Positions 25,277-33,379 of a DNA stretch of 38,820 nt are shown here, one piece after another. Every line of letters starts with the position of its first letter. Position 1 is the stretch's first letter. The notes under the pieces were generated by a model that did not search any database, was not told the origin of the DNA, and saw only the letters and a list, made by a program, of their open reading frames with translations. The stretch lies in NCBI GenBank assembly GCA_959018755.1, contig CAUEMA010000022.1, positions 1 through 38,820 on the forward strand. The letters are read 5' to 3'. The translations under genes were made by a program, and so were the position numbers. Source of the stretch: an uncultured Collinsella sp. (GTDB lineage: Bacteria > Actinomycetota > Coriobacteriia > Coriobacteriales > Coriobacteriaceae).

Positions 25277-25303
25277 GAACAATTGGCTTGTATTGGGGTC
25301 TCT

Positions 25304-25975
25304 ATGAACGAAGCTGTTCCCGCGGCGCCGTCGAGTGCGGAGTCGATGGCAAAGCAAGGCTGTGAAAAGCTTGGCTTGGATACGTTTGATGCGCTGGTTC
25401 GTCGCGCTCGAACATGCCGCCGTTTTGACGAGTCCATGCGCGTGCCGCGCGAGTTTTTGCTCGAGCTGGCAGAGCTGGCGCACCTGGCTCCCTGCGGCGC
25501 TAATGCTCAGCGTCTGCGTTTTCATGTGGTGAGCGGTGCTGAGGACTGCGCGCGTGTGTTTGATGAGCTCGCGTGGGCCGGTGCGCTCAAGGATTGGTCG
25601 GGTCCCAATGAGGGCGAACGCCCGACCGGCTACATCGCAGTTCTTGCCGAGCGCACCGTTCCCGGCAAGCCCGCCGCGCCTATCACCGAGGTCGACACGG
25701 GCATCGCGGCTCAGACGATGATGCTCGCCGCGCGCAGCGCAACGCCCGAGGTGGCGGCTTGCATGTTCAAGGCCTTTACGCCCCGCGCAATCGATGCCAT
25801 GGGGCTCGATAACGACAGATACGAGCTCAAGCTAATCATGGCGTTTGGCGTTCCGGCCGAAACGCAGATCATCGACGCGATCGACTCCAACCCGGATGGT
25901 TCTATCAATTACTGGCGCGACGAGGCGCAGGTGCACCACGTTCCCAAGCGTCCGCTTGCCGACGTGCTGCTGTAG
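25304..25975 (+). CDS. Nitroreductase family protein
   Basis: This is a 223-residue flavoprotein of the nitroreductase superfamily, which uses FMN and NAD(P)H to reduce nitro compounds, quinones or flavins. Visible signatures are RRARTCRRFDES near the start (phosphate-binding arginines), APCGANAQRLRFHVV, DTGIAAQTMMLAAR and a C-terminal RDEAQVHHVPKRPLADVLL. The substrate cannot be predicted. The ATG at 25304 is preferred over an upstream TTG at 25283; the ribosome site is weak (GGGG). Confidence 0.9.
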   Translation: MNEAVPAAPSSAESMAKQGCEKLGLDTFDALVRRARTCRRFDESMRVPREFLLELAELAHLAPCGANAQRLRFHVVSGAEDCARVFDELAWAGALKDWSGPNEGERPTGYIAVLAERTVPGKPAAPITEVDTGIAAQTMMLAARSATPEVAACMFKAFTPRAIDAMGLDNDRYELKLIMAFGVPAETQIIDAIDSNPDGSINYWRDEAQVHHVPKRPLADVLL

Positions 25976-26008
25976 TTGCGCGCCATTTCGGCGTGATCCG
26001 GCGGCAAA

Positions 26009-26043
26009 ACCACCACAAAGGTGCCTGGCCCCTTTGTGGTGGT
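26009..26043 (+). terminator. Hairpin between the nitroreductase and phosphatase genes
   Basis: ACCACCACAAAGG and CCTTTGTGGTGGT form a 13-bp stem around a 9-base loop. It ends 4 bases before the GAGAGGAGG ribosome site of the next gene. There is no T-run, so it may shield or regulate the leader rather than terminate. Confidence 0.5.
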
Positions 26044-26058
26044 GTGAGAGGAGGGCGT

Positions 26059-26601
26059 GTGGCCGATCTGTATTTGGTGCGACATGGGCAGACTGAGCTC
26101 AATGTGCAGAACATTTTGCAGGGCTGGCACGATTCGCCGCTTACGGCGCGTGGGCGCGAGCAGGCGCTGGCGACGCGCGCCGCGTTTAAGGCGCGTGGCA
26201 TCTCCTTTGACCATGCGTATTCGTCTCCGTTGGGTCGGGCACGTCACACGGCCGAGCTGATTGTTGGCGAGGACCTTCCCATAGAGCCGGTCGACGACCT
26301 GCGCGAGTGGCGCCTGGGCTCGCTGGAAGGCACATCAAATCGCGATATGCCGCCGCAGCCCTGGGGTGATTATCCGGTGGCCTTTGGTGGCGAGTCGGAA
26401 GGCGAGCTTCGGGCGCGCATGGTTGCGGCACTGACTCGTATTATGGCTCGACCGCAGCACGATTGTGTGCTTGCGGTCTCCCACGGCTCTGCCTGCCATG
26501 AGTTTCTTAGATGCGTGACCGGCGGGGGAGAGCAACCCGACAACGGTGCCGTGCTTCAATTTGGCTATTTCGACGGGGCGTTTTCGCTCTTGGGTTGGTA
26601 A
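26059..26601 (+). CDS. Histidine phosphatase family protein (first of a tandem pair)
   Basis: This is a 180-residue phosphatase of the phosphoglycerate-mutase-like branch. The phosphorylated His lies in LVRHGQTELN, the second Arg/Glu pair in SSPLGRARHTAE and LREWRLGSLEG, and the late His in AVSHGSACHEF. Candidates include alpha-ribazole phosphatase and phosphoglycerate mutase-like enzymes; the substrate is not clear. The GTG at 26059 follows the strong GAGAGGAGG, and the protein then begins as family members do. The next gene, a paralog, starts 17 bases after the stop. Confidence 0.88.
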   Translation: MADLYLVRHGQTELNVQNILQGWHDSPLTARGREQALATRAAFKARGISFDHAYSSPLGRARHTAELIVGEDLPIEPVDDLREWRLGSLEGTSNRDMPPQPWGDYPVAFGGESEGELRARMVAALTRIMARPQHDCVLAVSHGSACHEFLRCVTGGGEQPDNGAVLQFGYFDGAFSLLGW

Positions 26602-26618
26602 CAAACGAAAGGACCCCT

Positions 26619-27254
26619 ATGAATAAAGATCTGTATCTGGTCCGTCATGGACAAACGATATTCAACCTTAAACGCATCATTCAGGGTTGGAGTGACTCGC
26701 CGCTCACGCAGTTGGGCTGCGAGCAGGCGGCGCGCGCCGGTATGTTTTTGCGCGCACGTGGCATTGAGCCCGACCACGCCTACACCTCTACGCTGCACCG
26801 CACCGAGCAGACCATCGCCAGCCTGTGGCCGGGTCTTGCCTACGAGCGCCTTGATGGCCTGCGCGAGTGGTATTTTGGCGACTTTGAGGCCGAGCGCGTG
26901 ATGCTGATGCCCGTGCGTCCGTGGCGTGACTTTTATCGTCAGTTTGGCGGCGAGGGGCAGATGCAGGTGCGCGAGCGCATGGTGGCGACGTTGACCGATC
27001 TTATGCGACGCCCAGACCATTCGTGCGTGCTCGCGGTGAGCCATGCCTCGGCAATCAAGGAGTTTTTGGACCACGTGAGGGGCGCGGCGGCCGACGAGCA
27101 CGAGCGCGTGCCGGGCAACTGTTCGGTGCTGCATTTTGCGTTTGACGATGCGACCGATACGTTTGGCCTGGTCGAAGTCTTTACGCAGGAAGATTATGCG
27201 CGCGAGCTGGGGCTTGAGCCGCTCGTGGCTGCCGCGGGTCCGCAACGCGGGTAG
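26619..27254 (+). CDS. Histidine phosphatase family protein (second of a tandem pair)
   Basis: This is a 211-residue paralog of the gene just upstream: LVRHGQTIFNLKRIIQGWSDSPLT aligns with LVRHGQTELNVQNILQGWHDSPLT, and AVSHASAIKEF with AVSHGSACHEF. In the late motif SHGS is replaced by SHAS, a common variant. The pair probably arose by duplication and shares one transcript. GAAAGGA precedes the ATG. The insertion region (FGDFEAERVMLMPVRPWRDFY) differs most, so substrates may differ. Confidence 0.88.
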   Translation: MNKDLYLVRHGQTIFNLKRIIQGWSDSPLTQLGCEQAARAGMFLRARGIEPDHAYTSTLHRTEQTIASLWPGLAYERLDGLREWYFGDFEAERVMLMPVRPWRDFYRQFGGEGQMQVRERMVATLTDLMRRPDHSCVLAVSHASAIKEFLDHVRGAAADEHERVPGNCSVLHFAFDDATDTFGLVEVFTQEDYARELGLEPLVAAAGPQRG

Positions 27255-27299
27255 CGCGGGCGTGGCGATGCGGATCGCCGACATCATTGTTCGATGCGA

Positions 27300-27346
27300 A
27301 AGGGGCGGGGATGCATGCATGGGCATTGCATCCCCGCCCCTTGTTT
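27300..27346 (+). terminator. Terminator of the histidine phosphatase pair
   Basis: AAGGGGCGGGGATGCA and its complement form a 16-bp hairpin followed by GTTTGTT. It lies between convergent genes. Confidence 0.8.
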
Positions 27347-27386
27347 GTTGAGCTATCGAGTCTTTGTACGAGGCGTTTACGCCCTG

Positions 27387-28067
27387 TTAGAACCGTGCGA
27401 TCTGGTGGGTGAGCAAACCCGTTGGAACCTGCGGTGCGCCGCCGGCGACCTGCGCGGCGGGGAACAGCGCGGCTACAGCAAAGTTGAACGGCTCTTTGCC
27501 CGTGTAGGTGCCAGCTGTGCAGGCCTCGTTTGCCAGGAGTTGCGCCGCCCCTGCCAGCGCGGCAGCGTAGGCGGGGTCGTCTGCCGGCGTCGGCTCCGGT
27601 GCCTGATCGAGCATGGCTCGGATGGCGGCAACGGCGTCCTCGCGCTTGACCTCCCACACGCGGTGCGTAATGCCCGAGGGGTCGGTGACGGCATAGAGCG
27701 ACGCGCCCTCTTTGGCGGCGCCGAGGATGATATCCATGACGGGCGAGGCTTCGTAGGTAAGTGCCACAGGGCGGGGCTGCACCTTAAGCTCGGCGATTGC
27801 ACGGGCGGCTGCGGTCGCATCTGCGGGGGTTACGCCGTCGCCCGCCAGTACGTCGACCGGGCAAATTGCTACAACGCCTGTCACGCGCCCCGGCTCTCCC
27901 GAACACTCGTACACGTAGTATGCCGCACCCGGATCTTTGAGCATGAGCCCGTCGGCGATGGCGCCGCGCAGGGCGTCGTTGCCGCTCAGGATGCCGCCCA
28001 TCTGCGGCAGCGCTTCGAGCACGCGATCCTGAGCTGGGCGGATGCAGGGAAACGGAAGTGCTTTCAT
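27387..28067 (-). CDS. DUF1015-like protein
   Basis: This 226-residue protein resembles a compact form of DUF1015, a family some of whose members have been linked to serine kinase activity. Segments that recall it are an opening MKALPFPCIRPAQD, YYVYECSGEPGRVTGVVAICPVDVL, PVALTYEASPVMDIILGAA and ITHRVWEVK. Standard DUF1015 proteins are about 400 residues, so this one is short or only distantly related. It lies 39 bases downstream of the M20 peptidase gene on the same strand, and serC/serA are about 3 kb away, which makes a serine connection tempting but unproven. Confidence 0.6.
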   Translation of the reverse strand: MKALPFPCIRPAQDRVLEALPQMGGILSGNDALRGAIADGLMLKDPGAAYYVYECSGEPGRVTGVVAICPVDVLAGDGVTPADATAAARAIAELKVQPRPVALTYEASPVMDIILGAAKEGASLYAVTDPSGITHRVWEVKREDAVAAIRAMLDQAPEPTPADDPAYAAALAGAAQLLANEACTAGTYTGKEPFNFAVAALFPAAQVAGGAPQVPTGLLTHQIARF

Positions 28068-28106
28068 GGGCGGTCCTAACGCGCGAGTCGGTTTGTTCGC
28101 GGCTTA

Positions 28107-29327
28107 TTATGCCCCAACTTGGCCGCTTGCGTCCCAGAGTGTGTTATCGGCAAGCGCGATGAGTACGTTCTGGCAGCGAACGATATCGGCATGGGGCACA
28201 TACTCGTTGGGCTTGTGCGCGAGCGCCAACGAGCCGGGGCCGTAGCTCATGCAATTGCGGTTACCTGTTTTGCCGGCAATGACGGCGGTGTCGGTGTAGC
28301 CGGTAAAGAAGCCGACGGTCGTGTCCGCGTCCGTCGTATCGTCTGCTGCGCGCTTGAGTGCAGCTAGAAGGGGAGAGCTTGGGTCGCGCTCGATGGCGGG
28401 GCGGTCGCCTGTCACGGTATAGCTTCCATGGCAGCCGGGGACCGCGGCTTCGGCGCCGGCGATGGCCTGCTCGACCATGTTGATCGCGGCGGTCGTATCG
28501 GTCGGCGGCGTCAGGCGCATGTCGACCCAGACCTTGGCGTGGTCGGGCACGACATAGGGGCGATAGCCGCCCTCGATTTGTCCAAATGTGACGGTCGAAG
28601 GCCCCAGCTCCTTATGCAGTGGCAGCGCCGAAAACGCGCGACGAAGCGAGCACACGACCTCGGCCATGGCGGCGACGGCGTCGGCGCCCTTCCAAGGCTG
28701 GCTCGCATGCGCCGTGACGCCGGCCATCTCGATCTCGAACCACGTGCGACCCTTGTGCGCCACCTGAATCTGTCCGTCGGTGGGCTCGGTGTCCAGCACC
28801 CATTCGCGCGAGCCGACCCAGCCGGCATCGATGGCCGCCTCGGAGCCGCGCATAAAGTCCTCTTCGTCGACCGAGCAAATGAGCGAAAAGCCGCGGTGGG
28901 GAAGTGCGCCCTTCGCCGCAATGCGCTCAAACGTGTGAAGAAGTGCGGCAATGGTGCAGGCCAGGCCGCCCTTCATATCGCAGGCACCGCGGCCATAGAG
29001 CTTATCGTCCCGCACGGTCGCCCCGAGCGGCGGTGTGTCTGCGTCCCAGCCATCTCCCAGGGTGACGGTATCCATGTGGCAGATGTAGACGAGTCGCGGC
29101 TCATCGCTCATGCCCGGCACGGTGACCATAAGGTTGCGACGTCCGGGGAGTACTTCGAGCTCGCGTATCTCTGCGGCGTTCAACACGGGTGAATCGAGTT
29201 TGGCAATATACGCCTCGACCAGGCCTTTGATATGTTGTTCGATCTCGCCCTCATATGCGCCGGGGTCCGAGCTGTCAATCTTCACAAGGTCCTGCGCAAG
29301 CCGCCAGGCAAAGTCCTCATCAACCAT
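28107..29327 (-). CDS. M20 family metallopeptidase (ArgE/DapE type)
   Basis: This is a 406-residue two-metal amidohydrolase related to ArgE, DapE and succinyl-diaminopimelate or N-acetyl-ornithine hydrolases. Metal-site motifs are VYICHMDTVTLGD, LYGRGACDMKGGLA (bridging Asp), CSVDEEDFMRGSE (catalytic Glu pair), DTEPTD, and a late SYGPGSLALAHKPNEYV with the last His. The dimer domain lies at about residues 190-300. Which substrate it uses cannot be read from the sequence. The ATG at 29327 follows GTGAGG and removes ten residues of an upstream TTG alternative. Confidence 0.9.
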   Translation of the reverse strand: MVDEDFAWRLAQDLVKIDSSDPGAYEGEIEQHIKGLVEAYIAKLDSPVLNAAEIRELEVLPGRRNLMVTVPGMSDEPRLVYICHMDTVTLGDGWDADTPPLGATVRDDKLYGRGACDMKGGLACTIAALLHTFERIAAKGALPHRGFSLICSVDEEDFMRGSEAAIDAGWVGSREWVLDTEPTDGQIQVAHKGRTWFEIEMAGVTAHASQPWKGADAVAAMAEVVCSLRRAFSALPLHKELGPSTVTFGQIEGGYRPYVVPDHAKVWVDMRLTPPTDTTAAINMVEQAIAGAEAAVPGCHGSYTVTGDRPAIERDPSSPLLAALKRAADDTTDADTTVGFFTGYTDTAVIAGKTGNRNCMSYGPGSLALAHKPNEYVPHADIVRCQNVLIALADNTLWDASGQVGA

Positions 29328-29481
29328 ATGCAACCTCACAATCAGTTTGTTTTCCAAACCGATTGTAAGCCTCCTGAGAGATTCACGACGTGCACGTAGC
29401 AGTATTTACCGTTCGCAGGCTAAGCCATCGCGTTTGTCGTCTGGGCGGGCTCACAAACGACGTAGTGGGTACGTACCCTTC

Positions 29482-30531
29482 ATGGACGACATGCTGTGCG
29501 ACATATCTGCCTTTCGGTATCACCGGATACCTCCACAGGTCTTGGCAATAATGCCGGACCTGCCCGATTCTGCGGACGATCAGCGCAGGGAGCGCCTTTG
29601 TGAGCATCCGCTTGTCAAACATTTCCTGGGCACCCCGTTACACGTGTTGGCACAGGGCAGCTGTGGACGTAAGGGCGATCGTATTGTCAGACATGTTTGG
29701 AACGGGGAGAGGCCGTTTGGCTCCGTGCGGCAGACAGAGTTTGGCCTTGATGTCGCATCCCCGCTCTTTACGCTGCTGACCCTTGCTTCCTCGGTCTCAA
29801 ACGAGCGTCTGATCATGTGCATGTATGAGATGTGCGGCACCTTTGCCGTGTGCAAGAATGCGTCCCAGGTAAAGTTGGCACTTGAACAGGCATATGGGAA
29901 CCGGTGGGGTGACGCACGGTCGGGCTGGGAAAACGTAAATGATGTCTCTGGGAATCCAACGGACTTGTGGAAACGACCTCCCTTGATCGAGCTCTCTGAA
30001 CTAACGGAGTTCGCCAATAAGATCCAGGGACTCCGCGGTGCCAAATCGTTCACACGTGCCGCGAAATGCATTACGGGGGTTGTGGCATCGCCGCTCGAGG
30101 TCCAGGCTTCGATGCTGTTTGGCCTTTCGAGGCTGCGCGGCGGCGAAGGGCTGCACCTCACCAATAACGTCGAGATTCGCATGACGCGCAGCGCTCGCCT
30201 GATTTCGGGGCTTGATAGGCGCTACGCCGATATCCTGCTGTCAAATAAGGACGGCAGCCGGGAGTGCTTGGTTGAATGCCAGGGTAAAGCAATTCACGGA
30301 TCCATAGAATCCAAGATCTCGGACTCCGATCGAACGACGGCCCTGCAGACGATGGGATATCCTGTCGTTCTAATGACCTATGGTCAGCTAGTCGACTCCG
30401 ATGCCTTCCGCGTGGTGATGGAACTCATCATGTCCTATCTCGATATGCCGCTGAAAGACAAGACGCCGCGGCAGCAGGAGCTCGAACGGCAGCTTCGTGA
30501 GGAGATTTTTATCGATTGGGCGGGAATGTAG
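29482..30531 (+). CDS. Unfamiliar accessory protein with possible PD-(D/E)XK-like C-terminal domain
   Basis: I recognise no characterised family, only a loose similarity to AbiEi-like antitoxin proteins common in Coriobacteriia. The 349-residue product opens MDDMLCDISAFRYHRIPPQVL. Towards its C-terminus (about 235-305) there is Asp250 (YADILL) followed by Glu265-x-Gln267-x-Lys269 (VECQGK) and RTTALQTMGYPVVLMTYGQL, a layout reminiscent of DUF559/Vsr-like PD-(D/E)XK nuclease folds. The frame runs upstream to 29110, but that part is antisense to the peptidase gene, so ATG 29482 (or TTG 29434) is more likely. The ribosome site is poor. Codon use is less G/C-ending than in the neighbours, and the inverted-repeat element lies 75 bases downstream, both signs of an acquired region. 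Confidence 0.6.
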   Translation: MDDMLCDISAFRYHRIPPQVLAIMPDLPDSADDQRRERLCEHPLVKHFLGTPLHVLAQGSCGRKGDRIVRHVWNGERPFGSVRQTEFGLDVASPLFTLLTLASSVSNERLIMCMYEMCGTFAVCKNASQVKLALEQAYGNRWGDARSGWENVNDVSGNPTDLWKRPPLIELSELTEFANKIQGLRGAKSFTRAAKCITGVVASPLEVQASMLFGLSRLRGGEGLHLTNNVEIRMTRSARLISGLDRRYADILLSNKDGSRECLVECQGKAIHGSIESKISDSDRTTALQTMGYPVVLMTYGQLVDSDAFRVVMELIMSYLDMPLKDKTPRQQELERQLREEIFIDWAGM

Positions 30532-30605
30532 TTGTGCAGGTAGAAAACGGTCGCGGGAACTAGAGTTTTAGTTGCGAAAAGGCTTCAATTGCTCCCTGGA
30601 ATTGG

Positions 30606-30792
30606 CTTGAAAAGTGCTACCCAGAACAAGTTATTTCGGAAAATGGACAGTCAACTTTAATTTGGCATATAGAGATCGATTTTTACCTACTAAAACCCCT
30701 GATAAAGCTGTTGATAAAAGCAGCTGTGCTTAGCGACTAGGGCCTCACTGTCGATTATCCGAAATAACTTGTTCTGTGTAGCACTTTTCAAG
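30606..30792. mobile_element. MITE-like element with 46-base terminal inverted repeats
   Basis: The left end (CTTGAAAAGTGCTAC...) and right end match as inverted repeats over 46 bases with 3 differences. The 95-base interior is A/T-rich and has no reading frame. No target-site duplication is evident. The shape is that of a non-autonomous transposable element or a mobile hairpin. It fills most of the 349-base gap before the serA terminator. Confidence 0.75.
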
Positions 30793-30808
30793 TCGCCGGG
30801 AGCACGAA

Positions 30809-30843
30809 ATTCGCCCCCCGTTTCGTGAAAACGGGGGGCGAAT
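30809..30843 (-). terminator. Terminator of the serC-serA operon
   Basis: ATTCGCCCCCCGTTT and AAAACGGGGGGCGAAT form a strong hairpin 38 bases after the serA stop, with a short TTTC tail on the minus strand. Confidence 0.7.
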
Positions 30844-30880
30844 GGTCGTCGTGGTCTGTCTGGCAGGCTTGGCGCCGACG

Positions 30881-32044
30881 CTACTTGATCACGCGAACGC
30901 GATACATCGACGGAATCTGCTTGAGCGCATCGATGGTGCTGCCGTCCAGGTGCTCGTCCGTGTCGAACATGGTGTAGGCGTTCTCGCCGGCGGACTCGTT
31001 GGTCATACGTTGCACGTTGGCGTTGTCTTTGGCCAGGATGGCCGTGATCTGGCCGATCATGTTGGGCACGTTGGCGTGCAGGCAGGCGATGCGGCTCGCG
31101 GCGCGCGCCTTGCCCATGCTGCAGGCGGGGTAGTTGACGCTGTGTGCGATGTTACCGTTCTCCAGGTAATCCTTGAGCTCGCTGATGGCCATGTCGGCGC
31201 AGTTGGCCTCGGCCTCGCCGGTGCCGGCGCCCGAGTGCGTGGTGATAAACGTATTGGGCATCTTGACCGTCTTGGGCGTGGCAAAGTCGCAGCTAAACCA
31301 GCTGAGCTTGCCCTCGCGCAGGGCGGCGTCGACGGCGTCCTCGTCAATGATGGTCTCGCGCGCGTAGTTGATGAGCACGGCGTCGGGTGCCAGTAAGTTG
31401 ATCTGCTCGGTGCTGATCATGCCGATGGTGTCTGCCTTGCTGGGCACGTGCACGGTGAGGTAGTCGCAGCCGCGGCACAGATCCTCGAGCGTGCCCACGC
31501 GCTGCACCTCGCGGCTCAGCACCCACGCGTGCTCGACGGAAATGAACGGATCGTAGCCGTAAACGTCCATGCCCAGATCGACGCAGGCGTTGGCGACCTT
31601 GGAGCCCACGTTGCCCAGACCGATAACGCCGATGCGCTTGCCCTTGAGCTCGCGGCCCACAAAGGCCTTCTTGGCCTTCTCGGCGTCGACCTGGATCTCG
31701 GGGTCGTCGGCGTTGTCGCGCACCCAGTTCATCGACTGCACCACGCCGCGGCTCGAAAGCACCAGCATGCCCAGGACGAGCTCCTTGACGGCGTTGCTGT
31801 TGGCACCGGGGGAGTTAAAGACGACGACACCTTTCTTGGCGTACTCTTCGACGGGGATGTTGTTGACGCCGGCACCGCAGCGGGCGATGGCGCGGATGCC
31901 TTCGGGCAGCTCGTAGCCGTGCAGGTCGGTCGAGCGCATCAGGATCGCGTCGGCCTCCTCGGCGGTGCTTACAAACTCGTAGCCCTCGCCAAACTCGACT
32001 TTGCCGTCTTTAGTGATGTCGTCGATGGTCTTAATCTTGCGCAT
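30881..32044 (-). CDS. serA: D-3-phosphoglycerate dehydrogenase
   Basis: SerA oxidises 3-phosphoglycerate with NAD as the first step of serine synthesis. The 387-residue product has the substrate domain, the NAD-binding GVIGLGNVGSKVA (about residues 140-152), the Arg in INYARETIIDEDAV, the catalytic His in TTHSGAGTGEAE, and a C-terminal ACT domain (about 320-387) that often mediates feedback by serine. It lacks the intervening domain of the large SerA type. AAGGAG precedes the ATG. It follows serC by 69 bases on the same strand, forming a serine operon. Confidence 0.95.
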   Translation of the reverse strand: MRKIKTIDDITKDGKVEFGEGYEFVSTAEEADAILMRSTDLHGYELPEGIRAIARCGAGVNNIPVEEYAKKGVVVFNSPGANSNAVKELVLGMLVLSSRGVVQSMNWVRDNADDPEIQVDAEKAKKAFVGRELKGKRIGVIGLGNVGSKVANACVDLGMDVYGYDPFISVEHAWVLSREVQRVGTLEDLCRGCDYLTVHVPSKADTIGMISTEQINLLAPDAVLINYARETIIDEDAVDAALREGKLSWFSCDFATPKTVKMPNTFITTHSGAGTGEAEANCADMAISELKDYLENGNIAHSVNYPACSMGKARAASRIACLHANVPNMIGQITAILAKDNANVQRMTNESAGENAYTMFDTDEHLDGSTIDALKQIPSMYRVRVIK

Positions 32045-32113
32045 GAAAAACTCCTTGGCAGGTTTGTTTAAAACAAGTGGTTTGAAGTGGCTGGTCGGCC
32101 CGCGTGTTGCGGG

Positions 32114-33238
32114 CTAGTTAGATCGCGGACTCAAACTATGCTGCGCTTCGAAGTCCTTCATGTACGTGGCCAGCGCTTGCACGTCCTCCATGGTGACGGC
32201 GTTGTACACGCTTGCGCGCATGCCGCCGACGAGGCGATGGCCCTTGACGTTTTGAATCTGGTGCTCGGCCGCGCCTGCAACAAAGGCCGCATCGAGCTCG
32301 GCGTCGCCGGTGCGGAAGGTGACGTTGGCGATGGAGCGGCTGTCGGCCTGCGTTGTGCCATGGAACAGCTCGCTGTGCTCGAGCAGGTCGTAGAGCAGGT
32401 TGGCCTTGGCCCAGTTGCGCTCGGCCATGGCGGCAAGTCCGCCGGTCTGCTCAACCCAACGGAACACCTTGCCGCACACGTAGATGCCAAAGGTGTTGGG
32501 CGTGTTGAATATGGAGCCCTTGGCGGCCTGGGTCTTAAGGTCCATGTACTGCGGCGTCTGCGCAAAGGCGGGGCTTTCGGCGATAAGGTCGTCGCGCACG
32601 ATGACCACGGTCACGCCTGCGGCGCCGGCGTTTTTCTGCGCGCCGGCGTAAATGAGCCCGTAGCGCTCAACGTCGAGCGGCTGTGACAAAAAGCAGCTCG
32701 AGACATCGGCGACCAGCGGCACATCGCCGCAGTTGGGCAGCTCGTGGTACATGGTGCCAAAGATAGTGTTGTTCTGGCAGATGTAGACGTAGTCGAGCCC
32801 GTCGCCCGCGGCCTCGGCGGCAATGCGCGCGTTGACGTCGGCCATGTCTGGGATGCGGTCGAAATTGGTGTCCTCGGAGCTCGCGAGCAGCACGGCCTCG
32901 CCGTACTTGGCGGCCTCCTTGTACGCCTTGTTGGCAAAGTTGCCGGTCACGACGTAGCCGGCGCGGCCGCGGCGCATGAGGTTCATGGGGATGCCCGCAA
33001 ACTGCAGCGTGGCGCCGCCCTGCAAAAACAGGACACGGTAGTTGTCGGGGATGCTCAGCAGGCGGCGCAGGGTTGCCTCGGCGTCGTCGATGATCTGCTG
33101 GTACATGCTAGATCGATGGCTCATCTCGAGCACGGACATGCCGCAACCGCGGTAGTCCATCATCTCGTCGGCGATCTCGGCGAGCACGCTTGTGGGCAGT
33201 GCGGCCGGGCCAGCTGAGAAGTTGTGCACACGTGCCAT
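32114..33238 (-). CDS. serC: Phosphoserine aminotransferase
   Basis: SerC is the pyridoxal-phosphate enzyme that converts 3-phosphohydroxypyruvate and glutamate to phosphoserine, the step after SerA. The 374-residue product starts MARVHNFSAGPAALP and has MSHRSSMY, FLQGGATLQF, VADVSSCFLSQPLD and the PLP-binding Lys in YAGAQKNAG, all typical of the family. GAGGGG precedes the ATG. It is the first gene of the serC-serA operon; a TAAAGT sequence about 45 bases upstream could be the -10 box. No serB (phosphatase) is present in the window. Confidence 0.96.
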   Translation of the reverse strand: MARVHNFSAGPAALPTSVLAEIADEMMDYRGCGMSVLEMSHRSSMYQQIIDDAEATLRRLLSIPDNYRVLFLQGGATLQFAGIPMNLMRRGRAGYVVTGNFANKAYKEAAKYGEAVLLASSEDTNFDRIPDMADVNARIAAEAAGDGLDYVYICQNNTIFGTMYHELPNCGDVPLVADVSSCFLSQPLDVERYGLIYAGAQKNAGAAGVTVVIVRDDLIAESPAFAQTPQYMDLKTQAAKGSIFNTPNTFGIYVCGKVFRWVEQTGGLAAMAERNWAKANLLYDLLEHSELFHGTTQADSRSIANVTFRTGDAELDAAFVAGAAEHQIQNVKGHRLVGGMRASVYNAVTMEDVQALATYMKDFEAQHSLSPRSN

Positions 33239-33379
33239 CTTCTAGTTCCCCTCGTAGTCGTTTGAGCGTTCGGGATACTTTAGCACAGTGGAGCGCCGGG
33301 CGCGACCGCATCACGGTAAAACTCGAGTGCGCCGCTATGATTTACAGGATGGTTACATGGGGGAGGGCGGTCGTTAGGT

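Noticed and set aside
29110..29481. N-terminal extension of the accessory protein gene
   Set aside because: Ser/Arg-rich sequence antisense to the M20 peptidase up to 29327, with no ribosome site; a start at 29482 or 29434 is more plausible.
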